Positions 1-8,638 of a DNA stretch of 64,000 bases are shown in pieces (within the stretch, counting starts at the first letter, position 1; each line of letters starts with the position of its first letter). A program made the position numbers and the translations under genes. A model generated the notes under the pieces. The model was not told where the DNA came from and searched no databases. It saw only the letters and a program-made list of their open reading frames with translations. The stretch covers positions 124,001 to 188,000 of the forward strand of contig CAWDIB010000001.1 in assembly GCA_963802275.1 (NCBI GenBank), given 5' to 3'. This stretch comes from CAZMZW01 sp963802275 (GTDB lineage Bacteria; Chloroflexota; Anaerolineae; Anaerolineales; Anaerolineaceae).

Positions 1-1
1 G

Positions 2-514
2 TTGCTGTCACTGGGTATCAAGGGTTTTAGCGGAATTACTCTCTTGACTTATTTTTTCCTGCCGAGATTTCTTTCCATTCTTCTATTTGTAATTACACTG
101 GTTTGGTTCGAGAAGAGAGAAAATTCAAATGAAGGTGAAATATTGGCGGGTTTGGCAGGCAGGGTGCCTTTCATTACGTGGTCTTTAATGCTTGCATTTT
201 TCTCCATTTCGGGATTACCATTCTTACCGGGTTTTCCATTTGTACAGATGGTGGTTAAGGAACTGGTCAACCTATCCTACCTGGCATTAATCATGTTCCT
301 GACTGGCATGCTGTTTTTCTTCCTTAATGGCCTGCGATTATTGGTACTTGTTTATTCCAAAACAAGCGAATTGGAAAAAGAAGAAGAGCCAGTTCTATTC
401 AAAGGAGCAATCGTAATTGCTGTTTTCATTTTATTGTTTTCCGGACTTTTTCCCAATATGGCAAGTTCGGTTTTGCTGAACCTGGCGGATAAATTTCTCT
501 TGTTGATGAGATAA
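2..514 (+). CDS. Proton-conducting membrane protein, C-terminal part (NuoN/MrpD-like)
   Basis: This is the 3' end of a gene that begins upstream of the window; the frame is open to the left edge. The visible 170 residues hold about five hydrophobic segments separated by short charged loops. The segment GLAGRVPFITW followed by SISGLPFLPGF resembles the conserved Gly-Leu-x-x-x-x-P / Leu-Pro-Pro region of the NuoL/M/N and Mrp antiporter family, placed before the last helices. The protein probably sits in the cytoplasmic membrane as part of a proton or sodium translocating complex. Which complex cannot be told, because no partner subunits lie downstream. The assignment rests on pattern resemblance of a fragment only. 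Confidence 0.5.
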   Translation: MLSLGIKGFSGITLLTYFFLPRFLSILLFVITLVWFEKRENSNEGEILAGLAGRVPFITWSLMLAFFSISGLPFLPGFPFVQMVVKELVNLSYLALIMFLTGMLFFFLNGLRLLVLVYSKTSELEKEEEPVLFKGAIVIAVFILLFSGLFPNMASSVLLNLADKFLLLMR

Positions 515-571
515 AAAGAACCAGGATGGTACAATCTTTCAAGCATCCAAACAGATAAAACAGGATATCAG

Positions 572-1753
572 ATGAACCTTGACGATCTCATTAAAAAAAT
601 TGCTGCGCTGGAAGATGAAAACCGCGCCAGCAATAAGACCCTGGCTGCACTCAATGCCAAAATTAAGAAGATCGAGGATAGCAATTCCGCCTTTCTGGAG
701 ACAGCCCGGGACCTACGCAAGGAAGTGGAGCGATTGGGTGGAATTGTTGCGAGGTTAGGTCAGTTTGATTCTGCCCTTACGCAAGTGAGGGTGGATTTTG
801 CCAAAAAGATCAGCGAACTGGATGCACAGCAGAAAAAAATGGAATCCACGATTGAAAAAGTGCGCAAGGAGAATCTGGATACTACAAACGAAGTGACCGC
901 TTCCACCAAGGAGGCAATGACCACTGCGATAGATAAGAAAATGCAAGCTTTTTTTGAGGAGGACTCGCGGCTTTATAAAAAAGTAACAGAGATGCAGGAT
1001 AGTTTTGAAAACAATCTTAAGCGGGAACAGTCATTACAGAAAACAGCGGCGGCAAATATTGAAGAAACAAATCGCATCGCCAAGAAAATAGAAACCTTCC
1101 AGGCTGAATTTGAGGTTGTAAAGAAAAAAGTTGATGAAGAAACCCAAAAAGTCATCATCATCGCTGATGATTTGCGGAAAGATGAAGCACGTATTAATGA
1201 ACTAACTGCCATGGAAGGTCAAAGAAAATTGGATCAGACCAAATTTCTGGATCAACAGTCACTGATGCAGATGGATCGCGACCGAACTTGGAAGGAATGG
1301 ACACAACAATTTAATGAAGTGATTAAAAAAACAAACGCAAATCTTCAGGACCTGACCATTCAATCACGAGAGTTGAAGAGTGCCAAGGATGGTTTCAACG
1401 AAATCACCCAGCGCTTTGAACGGCGAATGAACGAGCTGACTGAAATGTACCGGATCCTGGAAGAACGATTCCGCCAGGATTGGGCGGTTTTTAAAGCAGA
1501 TGAACAAAAACGGTGGTCAAACTATTCGCTTATCTTCGGCGAAAAGGAAGGGGATTTCTTAAACCAGTATGAAAATACCAAAATCCGCCTGACTGCCATG
1601 GAAGACCGCACCAGGGAAATGCAGGATGTTTTTCTCATGGTCAGCACCGAGCTGCAGAAAGGCATGCAGGGTTTAATGCAGATGGTCAATAACTGGATTC
1701 AAACATTTGATGAAATACGCAGTTCTTCAAAATCGGAAAAACCAAATCTGTAA
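572..1753 (+). CDS. Long coiled-coil protein of unknown function
   Basis: A 393-residue soluble protein, rich in Lys, Glu, Gln and Asp and almost without Cys or Pro. Heptad-like spacing of Leu, Ile and Val runs from about residue 1 to 300 (for example ALEDENRASNKTLAALNAKI near the N-terminus), which predicts an extended coiled coil. The last 80 residues are more amphipathic, ending with a helix containing MQGLMQMVNNWIQTFDEI. There is no signal peptide and no membrane segment. It lies between a membrane-protein gene and selB, 41 bases before selB, so the two may be co-transcribed. I do not recognise the family. Such proteins may act as scaffolds or in cell structure, but nothing here shows it. 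Confidence 0.7.
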   Translation: MNLDDLIKKIAALEDENRASNKTLAALNAKIKKIEDSNSAFLETARDLRKEVERLGGIVARLGQFDSALTQVRVDFAKKISELDAQQKKMESTIEKVRKENLDTTNEVTASTKEAMTTAIDKKMQAFFEEDSRLYKKVTEMQDSFENNLKREQSLQKTAAANIEETNRIAKKIETFQAEFEVVKKKVDEETQKVIIIADDLRKDEARINELTAMEGQRKLDQTKFLDQQSLMQMDRDRTWKEWTQQFNEVIKKTNANLQDLTIQSRELKSAKDGFNEITQRFERRMNELTEMYRILEERFRQDWAVFKADEQKRWSNYSLIFGEKEGDFLNQYENTKIRLTAMEDRTREMQDVFLMVSTELQKGMQGLMQMVNNWIQTFDEIRSSSKSEKPNL

Positions 1754-1794
1754 ATCAATAATAGAACCTTGATTTTATTTACAGGAATGAACAC

Positions 1795-3696
1795 ATGCAT
1801 GTAATAGGTACTGCCGGGCATGTGGACCACGGGAAATCCACCCTTGTGAAAGCACTGACGGGGATTGACCCCGATCGCCTCAAAGAGGAAAAACAACGTC
1901 AGATGACCATTGACCTGGGATTCGCCTGGCTTACTTTACCTTCGGGTGATGAGGTGGGCATTGTGGATGTGCCAGGCCACCGCGATTTCCTTGAAAACAT
2001 GCTGGCAGGCATGCCCGGAGTGGATTTCGCCTTATTGGTTATTGCATTGAATGAGGGGATCATGCCCCAAACGCGGGAACACCTGGCAGTATTGGATTTG
2101 ATGTCCATTAAGGGAGGAATCATCGCCTTGACCAAAGCTGATCTGGTTGATGAAGAAGGATGGATTGAGCTGGTGAAGGCTGATGTGAGAAAGTTGACAG
2201 TGGGGACGAGCATGCAGGAAGCGCCAATGGTGGTTTTATCCGCGCAGGTGGGTTCAGGAATCAATGAACTTATACAAGAGATTGACCTTCAATTGAAAAG
2301 GATCCCACAGAGGATGGACCGTTCCAAACCGCGTCTCTCGATTGACCGGGTTTTCAGCATGACCGGGTTTGGAACCATTGTTACCGGTACCTTGCTGGAC
2401 GGTCAACTGAAAGTTGGCGATGAAATTGAAATACTTCCATCCAATCTCCGCGCGCGGGTCCGCGGATTACAGACCCACAAACAAAAAGAGGAATCCGCAT
2501 TGCCTGGTGGGCGGACTGCGGTTAATCTCGCTGGAATTCAAGTTGAGCAGCTTCATCGCGGCGATGTGCTGATCCATGCAGGTATGTATCAAGTCACATC
2601 CATGTTGGATGTAAAGTACCGCCAACTGGCGGACGCATCGGGACCATTGAGTCACCGTGACCAGGTCAAATTATTCATCGGTTCGGCTGAGATTAACGCC
2701 CGAGTCAAGCTTTTAAAGAATCTTCCAATCAAACCAGGCGAGGAGGGATTGGTACGTTTGGAACTGGCCAAACCGACCCTGGCTTTGCGAGGCGACCGCT
2801 TCATCCTACGGAGGCCATCACCACCCGAGACGTTGGGTGGCGGAGAGGTCTTGGATCCCTATCCCAAAAAATATTCACGGCATTTTTCTACACAAACTGT
2901 GGAGTTTTTGAAAGCCATTGAAACCGGATCAGCAGATGATGAGTTGCTTCAATTTCTGCATAAGCAGGGAATCCAAACCGTCGAACAATTAAAACTTGGC
3001 TTGCAAAAGACTGAAGTGGAACTGCGGGAAATTTTGCAACCCCTGCTGCAAGAAATAAAAGTTATATTCCTGAATACAAGAAATGAAGAGCAGCTTTCAG
3101 GGGATAGCTTGATCATAGAAACCAGATATTTATCAGAAATGATTGGACGAATACAGTCATTGCTGAATGCCTTTTACCGGCAGAATCCATTGCGTTTGGG
3201 GGTGAAAATGGAAGAATTGAACTCCAAACTTTCGCTCCCTCAAAATCAATATGAAGCCTTGCTTGCCTATTTGAAAAAAGAGGGAATGCTTGACTTACGA
3301 GGCAATCTTGTTTGCCTCCCGGCAAGGCAAATTCAATTCTCACCCAAACAGGAAAAGTCCATGCGGGAATTGAAGGACGCATTGCAGAAAAAACCTTACG
3401 AAACTCCATCTGTGGAGGAATGCATCAAGGTGGTGGGAATGGATGTTTATCAATCGCTGCTTGACCAGCAGATCATCATCCAGATTTCCCCAGAGGTGGT
3501 TTTTAAAAAGGAATCCTATGATCAGATGGCGCAATTGGTCTTGTCACTTTTATCCAAGCAGGGAAAAATCACCCTGGCTGAGTTGCGCGATCACTTCCAA
3601 ACCAGCCGGAAATACGCCCTGGCAGTTTTGGAACACCTGGACCGGAAGGGCATTACAAAACGCGAAGGAGATTACCGCCGGTTAAAAAATGGTTGA
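1795..3696 (+). CDS. selB: Selenocysteine-specific translation elongation factor SelB
   Basis: SelB is the GTPase that carries selenocysteyl-tRNA(Sec) to ribosomes paused at UGA codons marked by a SECIS hairpin. The N-terminal GTPase shows G1 (GHVDHGKST, residues 8-16), G3 (DVPGH, about residue 59) and G4 (TKAD). EF-Tu-like beta-barrel domains follow (SMTGFGTIVTGTLLDG), and the last 250 residues fit the winged-helix repeats that bind SECIS RNA. At 633 residues it has full SelB length. It implies that the organism makes selenoproteins; no selA, selD or tRNA-Sec was found in this window. The stop codon overlaps the -35 box of the rplU promoter. Confidence 0.93.
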   Translation: MHVIGTAGHVDHGKSTLVKALTGIDPDRLKEEKQRQMTIDLGFAWLTLPSGDEVGIVDVPGHRDFLENMLAGMPGVDFALLVIALNEGIMPQTREHLAVLDLMSIKGGIIALTKADLVDEEGWIELVKADVRKLTVGTSMQEAPMVVLSAQVGSGINELIQEIDLQLKRIPQRMDRSKPRLSIDRVFSMTGFGTIVTGTLLDGQLKVGDEIEILPSNLRARVRGLQTHKQKEESALPGGRTAVNLAGIQVEQLHRGDVLIHAGMYQVTSMLDVKYRQLADASGPLSHRDQVKLFIGSAEINARVKLLKNLPIKPGEEGLVRLELAKPTLALRGDRFILRRPSPPETLGGGEVLDPYPKKYSRHFSTQTVEFLKAIETGSADDELLQFLHKQGIQTVEQLKLGLQKTEVELREILQPLLQEIKVIFLNTRNEEQLSGDSLIIETRYLSEMIGRIQSLLNAFYRQNPLRLGVKMEELNSKLSLPQNQYEALLAYLKKEGMLDLRGNLVCLPARQIQFSPKQEKSMRELKDALQKKPYETPSVEECIKVVGMDVYQSLLDQQIIIQISPEVVFKKESYDQMAQLVLSLLSKQGKITLAELRDHFQTSRKYALAVLEHLDRKGITKREGDYRRLKNG

Positions 3697-3721
3697 CAGG
3701 TCACAGCAGTGCCTGTATAAT
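3693..3721 (+). promoter_or_regulatory. Sigma-70 type promoter for rplU-rpmA-rpmE
   Basis: A consensus TTGACA (3693-3698) and TATAAT (3716-3721) are separated by 17 bases. The -35 box overlaps the selB stop codon. The expected start of transcription near 3728 leaves a leader of about 110 bases before the rplU start. Confidence 0.85.
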
Positions 3722-3730
3722 ACTGACCGC

Positions 3731-3809
3731 TTACCCCAGCTGGGAAGCTGCTGGGGTAAAATGTTTTATCCCCAACTTCCCCATTGCCGGGCGATGAATC
3801 GCGTGGCAA
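3731..3809 (+). promoter_or_regulatory. Structured 5' leader of rplU
   Basis: Two hairpins lie between the promoter and rplU. The first pairs TTACCCCAGC (3731-3740) perfectly with GCTGGGGTAA (3750-3759). The second pairs TTGCC and GCGA (3784-3794) with TCGC and GGCAA (3799-3809) around a TGAA loop. Neither is followed by a T run, so they are not intrinsic terminators. L21 leaders that bind the ribosomal protein are known in other bacteria; an autoregulatory role here is inferred from position. Confidence 0.5.
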
Positions 3810-3839
3810 GCGGCGAAGTGAAGATTGGAGAAATGTAAT

Positions 3840-4250
3840 ATGGTTTACGCAATAATTGAAAATGGCGGGAAGCAGTACCGCGCGGTGGAAGGTGGCATCC
3901 TTGAAGTGGATTACCAGCCATTGGAAGCCGGCAAGAAGTTGACGCTGGACAAGGTGCTCATGCTCGTCGATGAAAATGGCGCCCAAGTGGGTACCCCGCT
4001 GTTGGATAATGTAAAGGTGGAAGCGACGGTGCAGGGTCCTTTCAAGGGGCCCAAAATTGTGGTCTTCAATTACCGGCCGAAACAACGCTACCGTGTCAAG
4101 ACCGGCCATCGCCAGCAATACCTGCGCTTGATGGTGAATTCCATTAATTATCCCGGAAAATCCGAGAAGAAAGCTGGTTCAGTTCAAGCAAAAGCAGAAA
4201 AACCAACTGCCAAAAAAAGCAGTCCAAAAAAGACGGCTGCCAAGAAATAA
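3840..4250 (+). CDS. rplU: 50S ribosomal protein L21
   Basis: L21 is a 23S rRNA-binding protein of the large subunit. The start MVYAIIENGGKQYRA and the motif FNYRPKQRYRVKTGHRQQY near residues 75-93 are typical. The family usually ends near residue 105; here a Lys/Ala-rich tail of about 30 residues follows, common as an rRNA-binding extension. The ATG at 3840 is chosen over an in-frame TTG at 3825 because GGAG at 3827-3830 lies 9 bases upstream of it. It is first in an operon with rpmA and rpmE, behind a strong promoter and a structured leader. Confidence 0.95.
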   Translation: MVYAIIENGGKQYRAVEGGILEVDYQPLEAGKKLTLDKVLMLVDENGAQVGTPLLDNVKVEATVQGPFKGPKIVVFNYRPKQRYRVKTGHRQQYLRLMVNSINYPGKSEKKAGSVQAKAEKPTAKKSSPKKTAAKK

Positions 4251-4275
4251 AGAACAAGAGAACGGAGTTATAGAA

Positions 4276-4545
4276 ATGGCTCATAAAAAAGGCGGCGGTT
4301 CAACCCGCAATGGTCGAGATAGTGCTGGTCAGCGGCTGGGGGTGAAGAGATATGCCGGGGAACAAGTCCTCTCCGGAAACATTTTAGTACGCCAGCATGG
4401 CACGAAAATCAAACCTGGTGAGAATGTGGGGGTTGGCAGGGATTACACCCTGTTCGCCACTGCGAATGGACAGGTCGTTTTTGATACCCTGCCCAATGGA
4501 CAAAAGAAGGTAAGTGTGGCTGCCTTGGAAGCAAAGCAGCAATAG
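4276..4545 (+). CDS. rpmA: 50S ribosomal protein L27
   Basis: L27 reaches the peptidyl transferase centre through its N-terminal tail. The protein begins MAHKKGGGSTRNGRDS, the uncleaved form without the Firmicutes-type N-terminal leader, and continues with the conserved GQRLGVKRY and GNILVRQHGTKIKPGENVG. The length of 89 residues is normal. It lies 25 bases after rplU and 15 bases before the L31 gene, in the same transcription unit. The usual downstream neighbour obgE is absent. Confidence 0.96.
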   Translation: MAHKKGGGSTRNGRDSAGQRLGVKRYAGEQVLSGNILVRQHGTKIKPGENVGVGRDYTLFATANGQVVFDTLPNGQKKVSVAALEAKQQ

Positions 4546-4560
4546 TCGAAGGAAGTTTTT

Positions 4561-5037
4561 ATGAAAAAAGACATTCATCCCGTATATTACACCGATACCA
4601 AGGTCACCTGCGCCTGCGGGAATACCTGGGTAACCGGTTCTACCAAAAAAGAGATTCGAACTGAAATCTGTTCCAAATGCCACCCATTTTTCACGGGTGA
4701 GCAGGCACGCCTGATCGATATTGAAGGACAGGTGGAGCGCTTTAAGAAACGTGTTAAAGCCAGCCTGGATTACAAGGATGAATCCAAGAAGCGAGTGGAA
4801 GAGCGTACCTCTCCCAATCGCACGGTCGAAGAACTTGAATTGGGCAAGCGACCCACTGAAGCACTATTGGCCGCAGGAATGACAACTGTTGGGCAAGTAT
4901 TGGAGAAATTGGAAGGCGGAGAGACCGCCCTGCTTGAACTGGCAGGTTTTGGGCGCAAGTCACTGATTGACTTGAAGAAAAAGTTGCGCACACTTGGATA
5001 CACTTTGCCGGCGGCTGCAGAAGAGATCAACGTCTAA
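4561..5037 (+). CDS. rpmE: Ribosomal protein L31 fused to an RNA polymerase alpha-CTD-like domain
   Basis: Residues 1-65 are a zinc-type L31, with MKKDIHPVYY at the start and the metal-binding cysteines in CACG and CSKCHPFFTG. After a charged linker of about 20 residues, residues 87-150 form a second domain: RTVEELELGKRPTEALLAAG, then LLELAGFGRKSLIDLKKKL and LGYTLP. This follows the helix-hairpin-helix layout of the C-terminal domain of RpoA, where the LEL-x-x-R, G-K-K-S-L and R-G-L-x-L positions contact UP-element DNA and regulators. L31 alone is about 66-70 residues, so the 158-residue length is anomalous. A frameshift fusion is unlikely because the two parts are continuous and rpoA is not adjacent. 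L31 is secure; the second domain is a strong visual match. Confidence 0.88.
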   Translation: MKKDIHPVYYTDTKVTCACGNTWVTGSTKKEIRTEICSKCHPFFTGEQARLIDIEGQVERFKKRVKASLDYKDESKKRVEERTSPNRTVEELELGKRPTEALLAAGMTTVGQVLEKLEGGETALLELAGFGRKSLIDLKKKLRTLGYTLPAAAEEINV

Positions 5038-5058
5038 CACGACCCTGGTAAATCAATC

Positions 5059-5085
5059 AAGGCAGGCTGACCACCTGCCTTTTTC
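5059..5085 (+). terminator. Rho-independent terminator after the ribosomal protein operon
   Basis: AAGGCAGG (5059-5066) pairs with CCTGCCTT (5074-5081) around a 7-base loop and is followed by a T-rich tract. It lies 22 bases past the L31 stop codon. Confidence 0.85.
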
Positions 5086-5157
5086 TTTAGTTGTTGCATG
5101 TGCCAACGCGGTCGATAGTGTAAAATTTTAAATAATTAAATTGTTCAAGGAGGAGTC

Positions 5158-5730
5158 ATGGATGGGATGGATGGCAGCGTGGAGGTAATTTGCGGATCAA
5201 TGTTCAGTGGGAAAACCGAGGAGATGATTCGACGCCTGCGCAGGGCAAAGATCGCCAAACAGAAGGTGCAAGTCTTTAAACCGATCATCGATACGCGCTA
5301 CAATCTTGAAAAAGTCACTTCGCATGCCGGAATTGATTTTGAAGCCATGCCGGTGAACGATTCAAATGAAATCCTGCCGAACCTGAAAAAGGACACCACC
5401 GTGGTGGGCATTGATGAAGCCCAATTCTTTGATGAAGGAATTGTGGAAGTGGTGGAACAGCTGGCAGATCGTGGTATGCGGGTGATCGTCAACGGCCTGG
5501 ATCAAAACTTCCGCGGTGAACCGTTTGCCAGCATGCCCATTCTGCTGGCCAGGGCGGACAAAGTGGACAAACTGCAGGCCATTTGCATGGTCTGCGGTCA
5601 ACCGGCCAGCCGCACGCAGCGCCTGGTAAATGGCAAGCCAGCCAGGTACGATGACCCGATTGTCATCGTTGGAGCGGCGGAATTATATGAAGCACGCTGC
5701 CGCAAACATCACCAAGTACCAAGGGAGTAA
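5158..5730 (+). CDS. tdk: Thymidine kinase (type II)
   Basis: It phosphorylates thymidine to dTMP in the salvage pathway. The P-loop is GSMFSGKTEEMIRR at residues 13-26, the DEAQFF Walker-B-like motif is near residue 84, and the lasso/zinc region shows CMVCG and CRKHH. The length of 190 residues is normal for the tetrameric bacterial type. AAGGAGG lies just upstream of the ATG at 5158. The gene is 6 bases before hpt, so two nucleotide-salvage kinase/transferase genes are paired. Confidence 0.95.
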   Translation: MDGMDGSVEVICGSMFSGKTEEMIRRLRRAKIAKQKVQVFKPIIDTRYNLEKVTSHAGIDFEAMPVNDSNEILPNLKKDTTVVGIDEAQFFDEGIVEVVEQLADRGMRVIVNGLDQNFRGEPFASMPILLARADKVDKLQAICMVCGQPASRTQRLVNGKPARYDDPIVIVGAAELYEARCRKHHQVPRE

Positions 5731-5736
5731 AAGACC

Positions 5737-6297
5737 GTGATCAAGTATCAAACTGTATTGTCAGAAATTCTCATCAACGAAGAGCAACTGCACAAGCGGG
5801 TTGCAGAAATGGGCGCTGAGATCAGCCGGGATTACGCGGGATTGGATAAGTTCATCCTGGTTTGCATCTTGCGTGGTGGAGTGGTTTTTATGGTAGACCT
5901 GGCGAGGCAGATCACCGTACCTCATGCGATGGATTTCATGGCCATTTCATCTTATGGGGCAGGAAACCGGGAATCCAATGGAATCGTGCGCATCAACATG
6001 GATCTGACCACCGATATTCGCGGCTGGCATGTGCTGGTGGTGGAGGATATCATTGATAGCGGTTACACCCTCAAATCGGTGCTGGACTTGCTTTCCACCC
6101 GCAACCCGGCCAGCCTGCATGTGTGCACGTTGCTGGATAAGGCAGAACGGAGAGAGGTGGAGGTCCCGCTGCGCTATTGCGGATTCAAGATCCCGAATAA
6201 ATTCGTATTTGGCTACGGGTTGGATCTGGACGAGTACCATCGCAACCTGCCGTTCATTGGCGTGGTGGATCTAAAGAAATTGAAGAAACTTTCCTGA
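5737..6297 (+). CDS. hpt: Hypoxanthine phosphoribosyltransferase
   Basis: It salvages hypoxanthine and guanine to IMP and GMP with PRPP. The PRPP-binding motif VLVVEDIIDSGYTL (about residues 96-109) is intact, as are the CILRGG loop near residue 43 and SSYGAG near residue 70 in the flexible catalytic loop. The C-terminal FVFGYGLDLDEYHRNLP is characteristic of HPRT rather than of xanthine or adenine transferases. The start is GTG at 5737, 6 bases after tdk. Confidence 0.94.
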   Translation: MIKYQTVLSEILINEEQLHKRVAEMGAEISRDYAGLDKFILVCILRGGVVFMVDLARQITVPHAMDFMAISSYGAGNRESNGIVRINMDLTTDIRGWHVLVVEDIIDSGYTLKSVLDLLSTRNPASLHVCTLLDKAERREVEVPLRYCGFKIPNKFVFGYGLDLDEYHRNLPFIGVVDLKKLKKLS

Positions 6298-6303
6298 GCA
6301 TTT

Positions 6304-7803
6304 GTGAAAAATTTTTTACCGGAAAACATTTCTGAATGGTTCAAAAAGCAGGACCATTCTGAATTTCCTGTTTATCTTGTTGGCGGTGCCATCCGTGATC
6401 AATTACAGGGTGCCAAGTGCCATGATTATGATCTGGTGATGCAAACTGGAGCGGTTGAATTCGCCCGTCGGTTGGCAAATGACCTGCATTTACCTTTTTA
6501 CATCATGGATTTGGAACGTGGAATTGCCCGTGTTCTAATGAAGGAAAATGGCAGGAACCTGACACTTGACTTTGCCGATTTTCGCGGGAAGGATTTATTG
6601 GAAGACTTGCAAGGACGCGATTTTACAATCAACGCGATGGCGCGCGAAATTCATGCTCCTGACGTGTTAATTGACCCATTGCGGGGTGAAGCAGACCTGA
6701 AATCCTTGCTGCTGCGTACCTGCACCCCTTCTTCTTTTAATGATGATCCAGTACGGTGTTTGCGGGCGGTGAGGTTTTCATACCAGCTTGAATTGAAAAT
6801 TGAGAAGAACACACTATCCAACCTGCGTAATACAGCCGGGAATTTATCGCAATCTTCGACTGAACGCAAACGGGATGAACTTTTTAATATTTTGTCATTG
6901 AGAAATCTAATACCGGCAATTGAGGATATGCTCCGCTATGGAATTCTGGCAGACCTGTTGCCTGAATTAACGCCTCTGGTGGACTACCCACAAACAGTGC
7001 ATCATGTTCATGATGCCTGGCTGCATACCCTGGCGGTTGTGAATTATTGCCGGCAATTATTGGAATGGATCGAGTCACCAGTAAAAGTTGTGCCTGCAAA
7101 TGAATTCCTGCTTCATACATTCCAGAAAATGGAGCCTTATAGGGAATCCCTAAAAGAATATTTTGAGGATCCTGTTTTCCAATCCAGACCATTGGGGTCA
7201 CTTTTTCTATTTGCTGCGCTGTACCATGACACCGGCAAACCCTCCACGCGCAGTGAGACCAGCGAGGGAGTTCAATTTATTGATCATGAAGTAGCTGGCG
7301 CACAAATAGCGGCAGGGCGGGCAAGGGCGCTGGCGCTATCCAGCCGTGAGGTTGGATTCATTGAGGCGGTCATTCGCCATCATATGGTCATCCACACATT
7401 GGTGAAGCAAAAGAACCCAGATCATCGCGAAACCGCCTTTGAATATTTTCAGGCCAGCGGACATGCGGGTGTAGCAGATTGCCTTTTTTCCCTGGCGGAT
7501 TTGCTCGCGACTTATGAAGAGAAGATGGATGAAAAGCGCTGGGAGGCAGGGGTGAAAATGAGTTGTAATCTGTTAAATGCCTGGTTCAATCAATACAAGC
7601 AGGTCATTGAACCTGATCTTAGGTTGGACGGAGATGAAATAATAAAACGATGGAATTTGTCAGAAGGTCCCCTGGTAGGACTGCTGTTGTCTGCTTTAAA
7701 GAAAGCCCAGGCGCTGGGGAGAGTCAAATCAAGGCAGGAAGCGATTGGGTTCTTGGAAATCATGATGAACGAGAAAATGGGGAAGCAAAATGACTTCCGT
7801 TGA
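6304..7803 (+). CDS. tRNA nucleotidyltransferase / poly(A) polymerase family protein with HD domain
   Basis: The class II nucleotidyltransferase head is clear: VGGAIRD (about residues 26-32) and the catalytic carboxylates in DYDLVM (about 41-46), then GRDFTINAMA and DDPVRCLRAVRFS, the conserved neck motifs. Residues 300-420 carry an HD phosphohydrolase domain (ALYHDTGKPSTR, then RHHM). At 499 residues it fits long CCA-adding or A-adding enzymes, which repair or complete tRNA 3' ends. Whether it adds CCA or only part of it cannot be told from motifs alone. The CAU tRNA at 24899 does not encode CCA, so such an enzyme is needed. The start is GTG; the 3' end overlaps the next gene by 14 bases. 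Confidence 0.85.
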   Translation: MKNFLPENISEWFKKQDHSEFPVYLVGGAIRDQLQGAKCHDYDLVMQTGAVEFARRLANDLHLPFYIMDLERGIARVLMKENGRNLTLDFADFRGKDLLEDLQGRDFTINAMAREIHAPDVLIDPLRGEADLKSLLLRTCTPSSFNDDPVRCLRAVRFSYQLELKIEKNTLSNLRNTAGNLSQSSTERKRDELFNILSLRNLIPAIEDMLRYGILADLLPELTPLVDYPQTVHHVHDAWLHTLAVVNYCRQLLEWIESPVKVVPANEFLLHTFQKMEPYRESLKEYFEDPVFQSRPLGSLFLFAALYHDTGKPSTRSETSEGVQFIDHEVAGAQIAAGRARALALSSREVGFIEAVIRHHMVIHTLVKQKNPDHRETAFEYFQASGHAGVADCLFSLADLLATYEEKMDEKRWEAGVKMSCNLLNAWFNQYKQVIEPDLRLDGDEIIKRWNLSEGPLVGLLLSALKKAQALGRVKSRQEAIGFLEIMMNEKMGKQNDFR

Positions 7804-8564
7804 ACTTTTCTTTAAGGAAACCGGCCAGGGTGTACCGGTGATGCTTTTACATGGCTACCCGTTGGATCATTCCATCTGGCAGCCGCTCATCCCGCTGATG
7901 AAGGATGAGGCGCATCTGATCATGCCTGACCTGCGCGGACACGGTCAGTCACCGGTACCGGATGGTGTTTACAGCATGCACTGCATGGCGGAAGATGTGC
8001 TGACATTAATGGACCGACTGGGCATGCAGAAGGTTATCCTGGCCGGACATTCCATGGGTGGCTATGTGGCGTTGCAATTCGCGCATGCTTACCCGGAGAG
8101 ACTGGAAGCCCTGGTGCTGGTGGCTTCGCATTGTTTTGCAGACGAAAAGGAAAGGGCAGAGAACCGGATCGCAACGGCACAAAAAGTTGAACGGAGCGGA
8201 AAGATTGATTTTATTGCAGAGGGGATGCTGCCCAATTTGACTAGCTGATTTGTCAATACAAAACCGAATAAAGGAATTGATTTTAAATACCCATCCAACA
8301 GGCATCAGCGGGGTGCTGCGCGGGATGGCCGAAAGAGATTCCATGTGTGAGACTCTTTCTACTTTTAAAAAACCATTTCTTATTATCGCAGGTGATGAAG
8401 ATAAGTTCATCTCATTGGACAGGGTTAAGGAAATGGCTTCGCTAATGGAGAATTCGTGGATTAAGGTCATCCAGGGAGCTGGTCATCTGCCCATGCTGGA
8501 AAAGCCAAATGAAACCGCCAAAGCATTGCGTTCATTAATTCAAAGGTTAAACAAGAAGACCTGA
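7790..8564 (+). pseudogene. Alpha/beta-fold hydrolase, interrupted by one frameshift
   Basis: The first part (7790-8248) has the oxyanion motif LLHGYPLDHSIW, DLRGHGQSP, and the nucleophile elbow AGHSMGGYV (Ser). The second part (to 8564) has the acid region IIAGDEDKFI and the catalytic His in GAGHLPMLEKP. Together they give one normal hydrolase of about 258 residues, so the catalytic triad is complete but split over two frames. The reading continues correctly if one A at about 8240 is removed. No homopolymer is present there, so a real mutation is possible, but this window has many similar one-base insertions. The substrate is unknown. It overlaps the nucleotidyltransferase gene by 14 bases and is probably co-transcribed. 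Confidence 0.8.
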
Positions 8565-8638
8565 TCAATTGAAGTTAGAATCGTCGGTTCATCTTCCAAG
8601 AACAATAAGCAAAAAAACATCGAAAAGGAGATTTTAAA

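Noticed and set aside
7790..8564. UGA stop in the hydrolase as a selenocysteine codon, given selB in the window
   Set aside because: Reading through the UGA does not restore the downstream sequence; the good continuation is in another frame. The same holds for the other interrupted genes.
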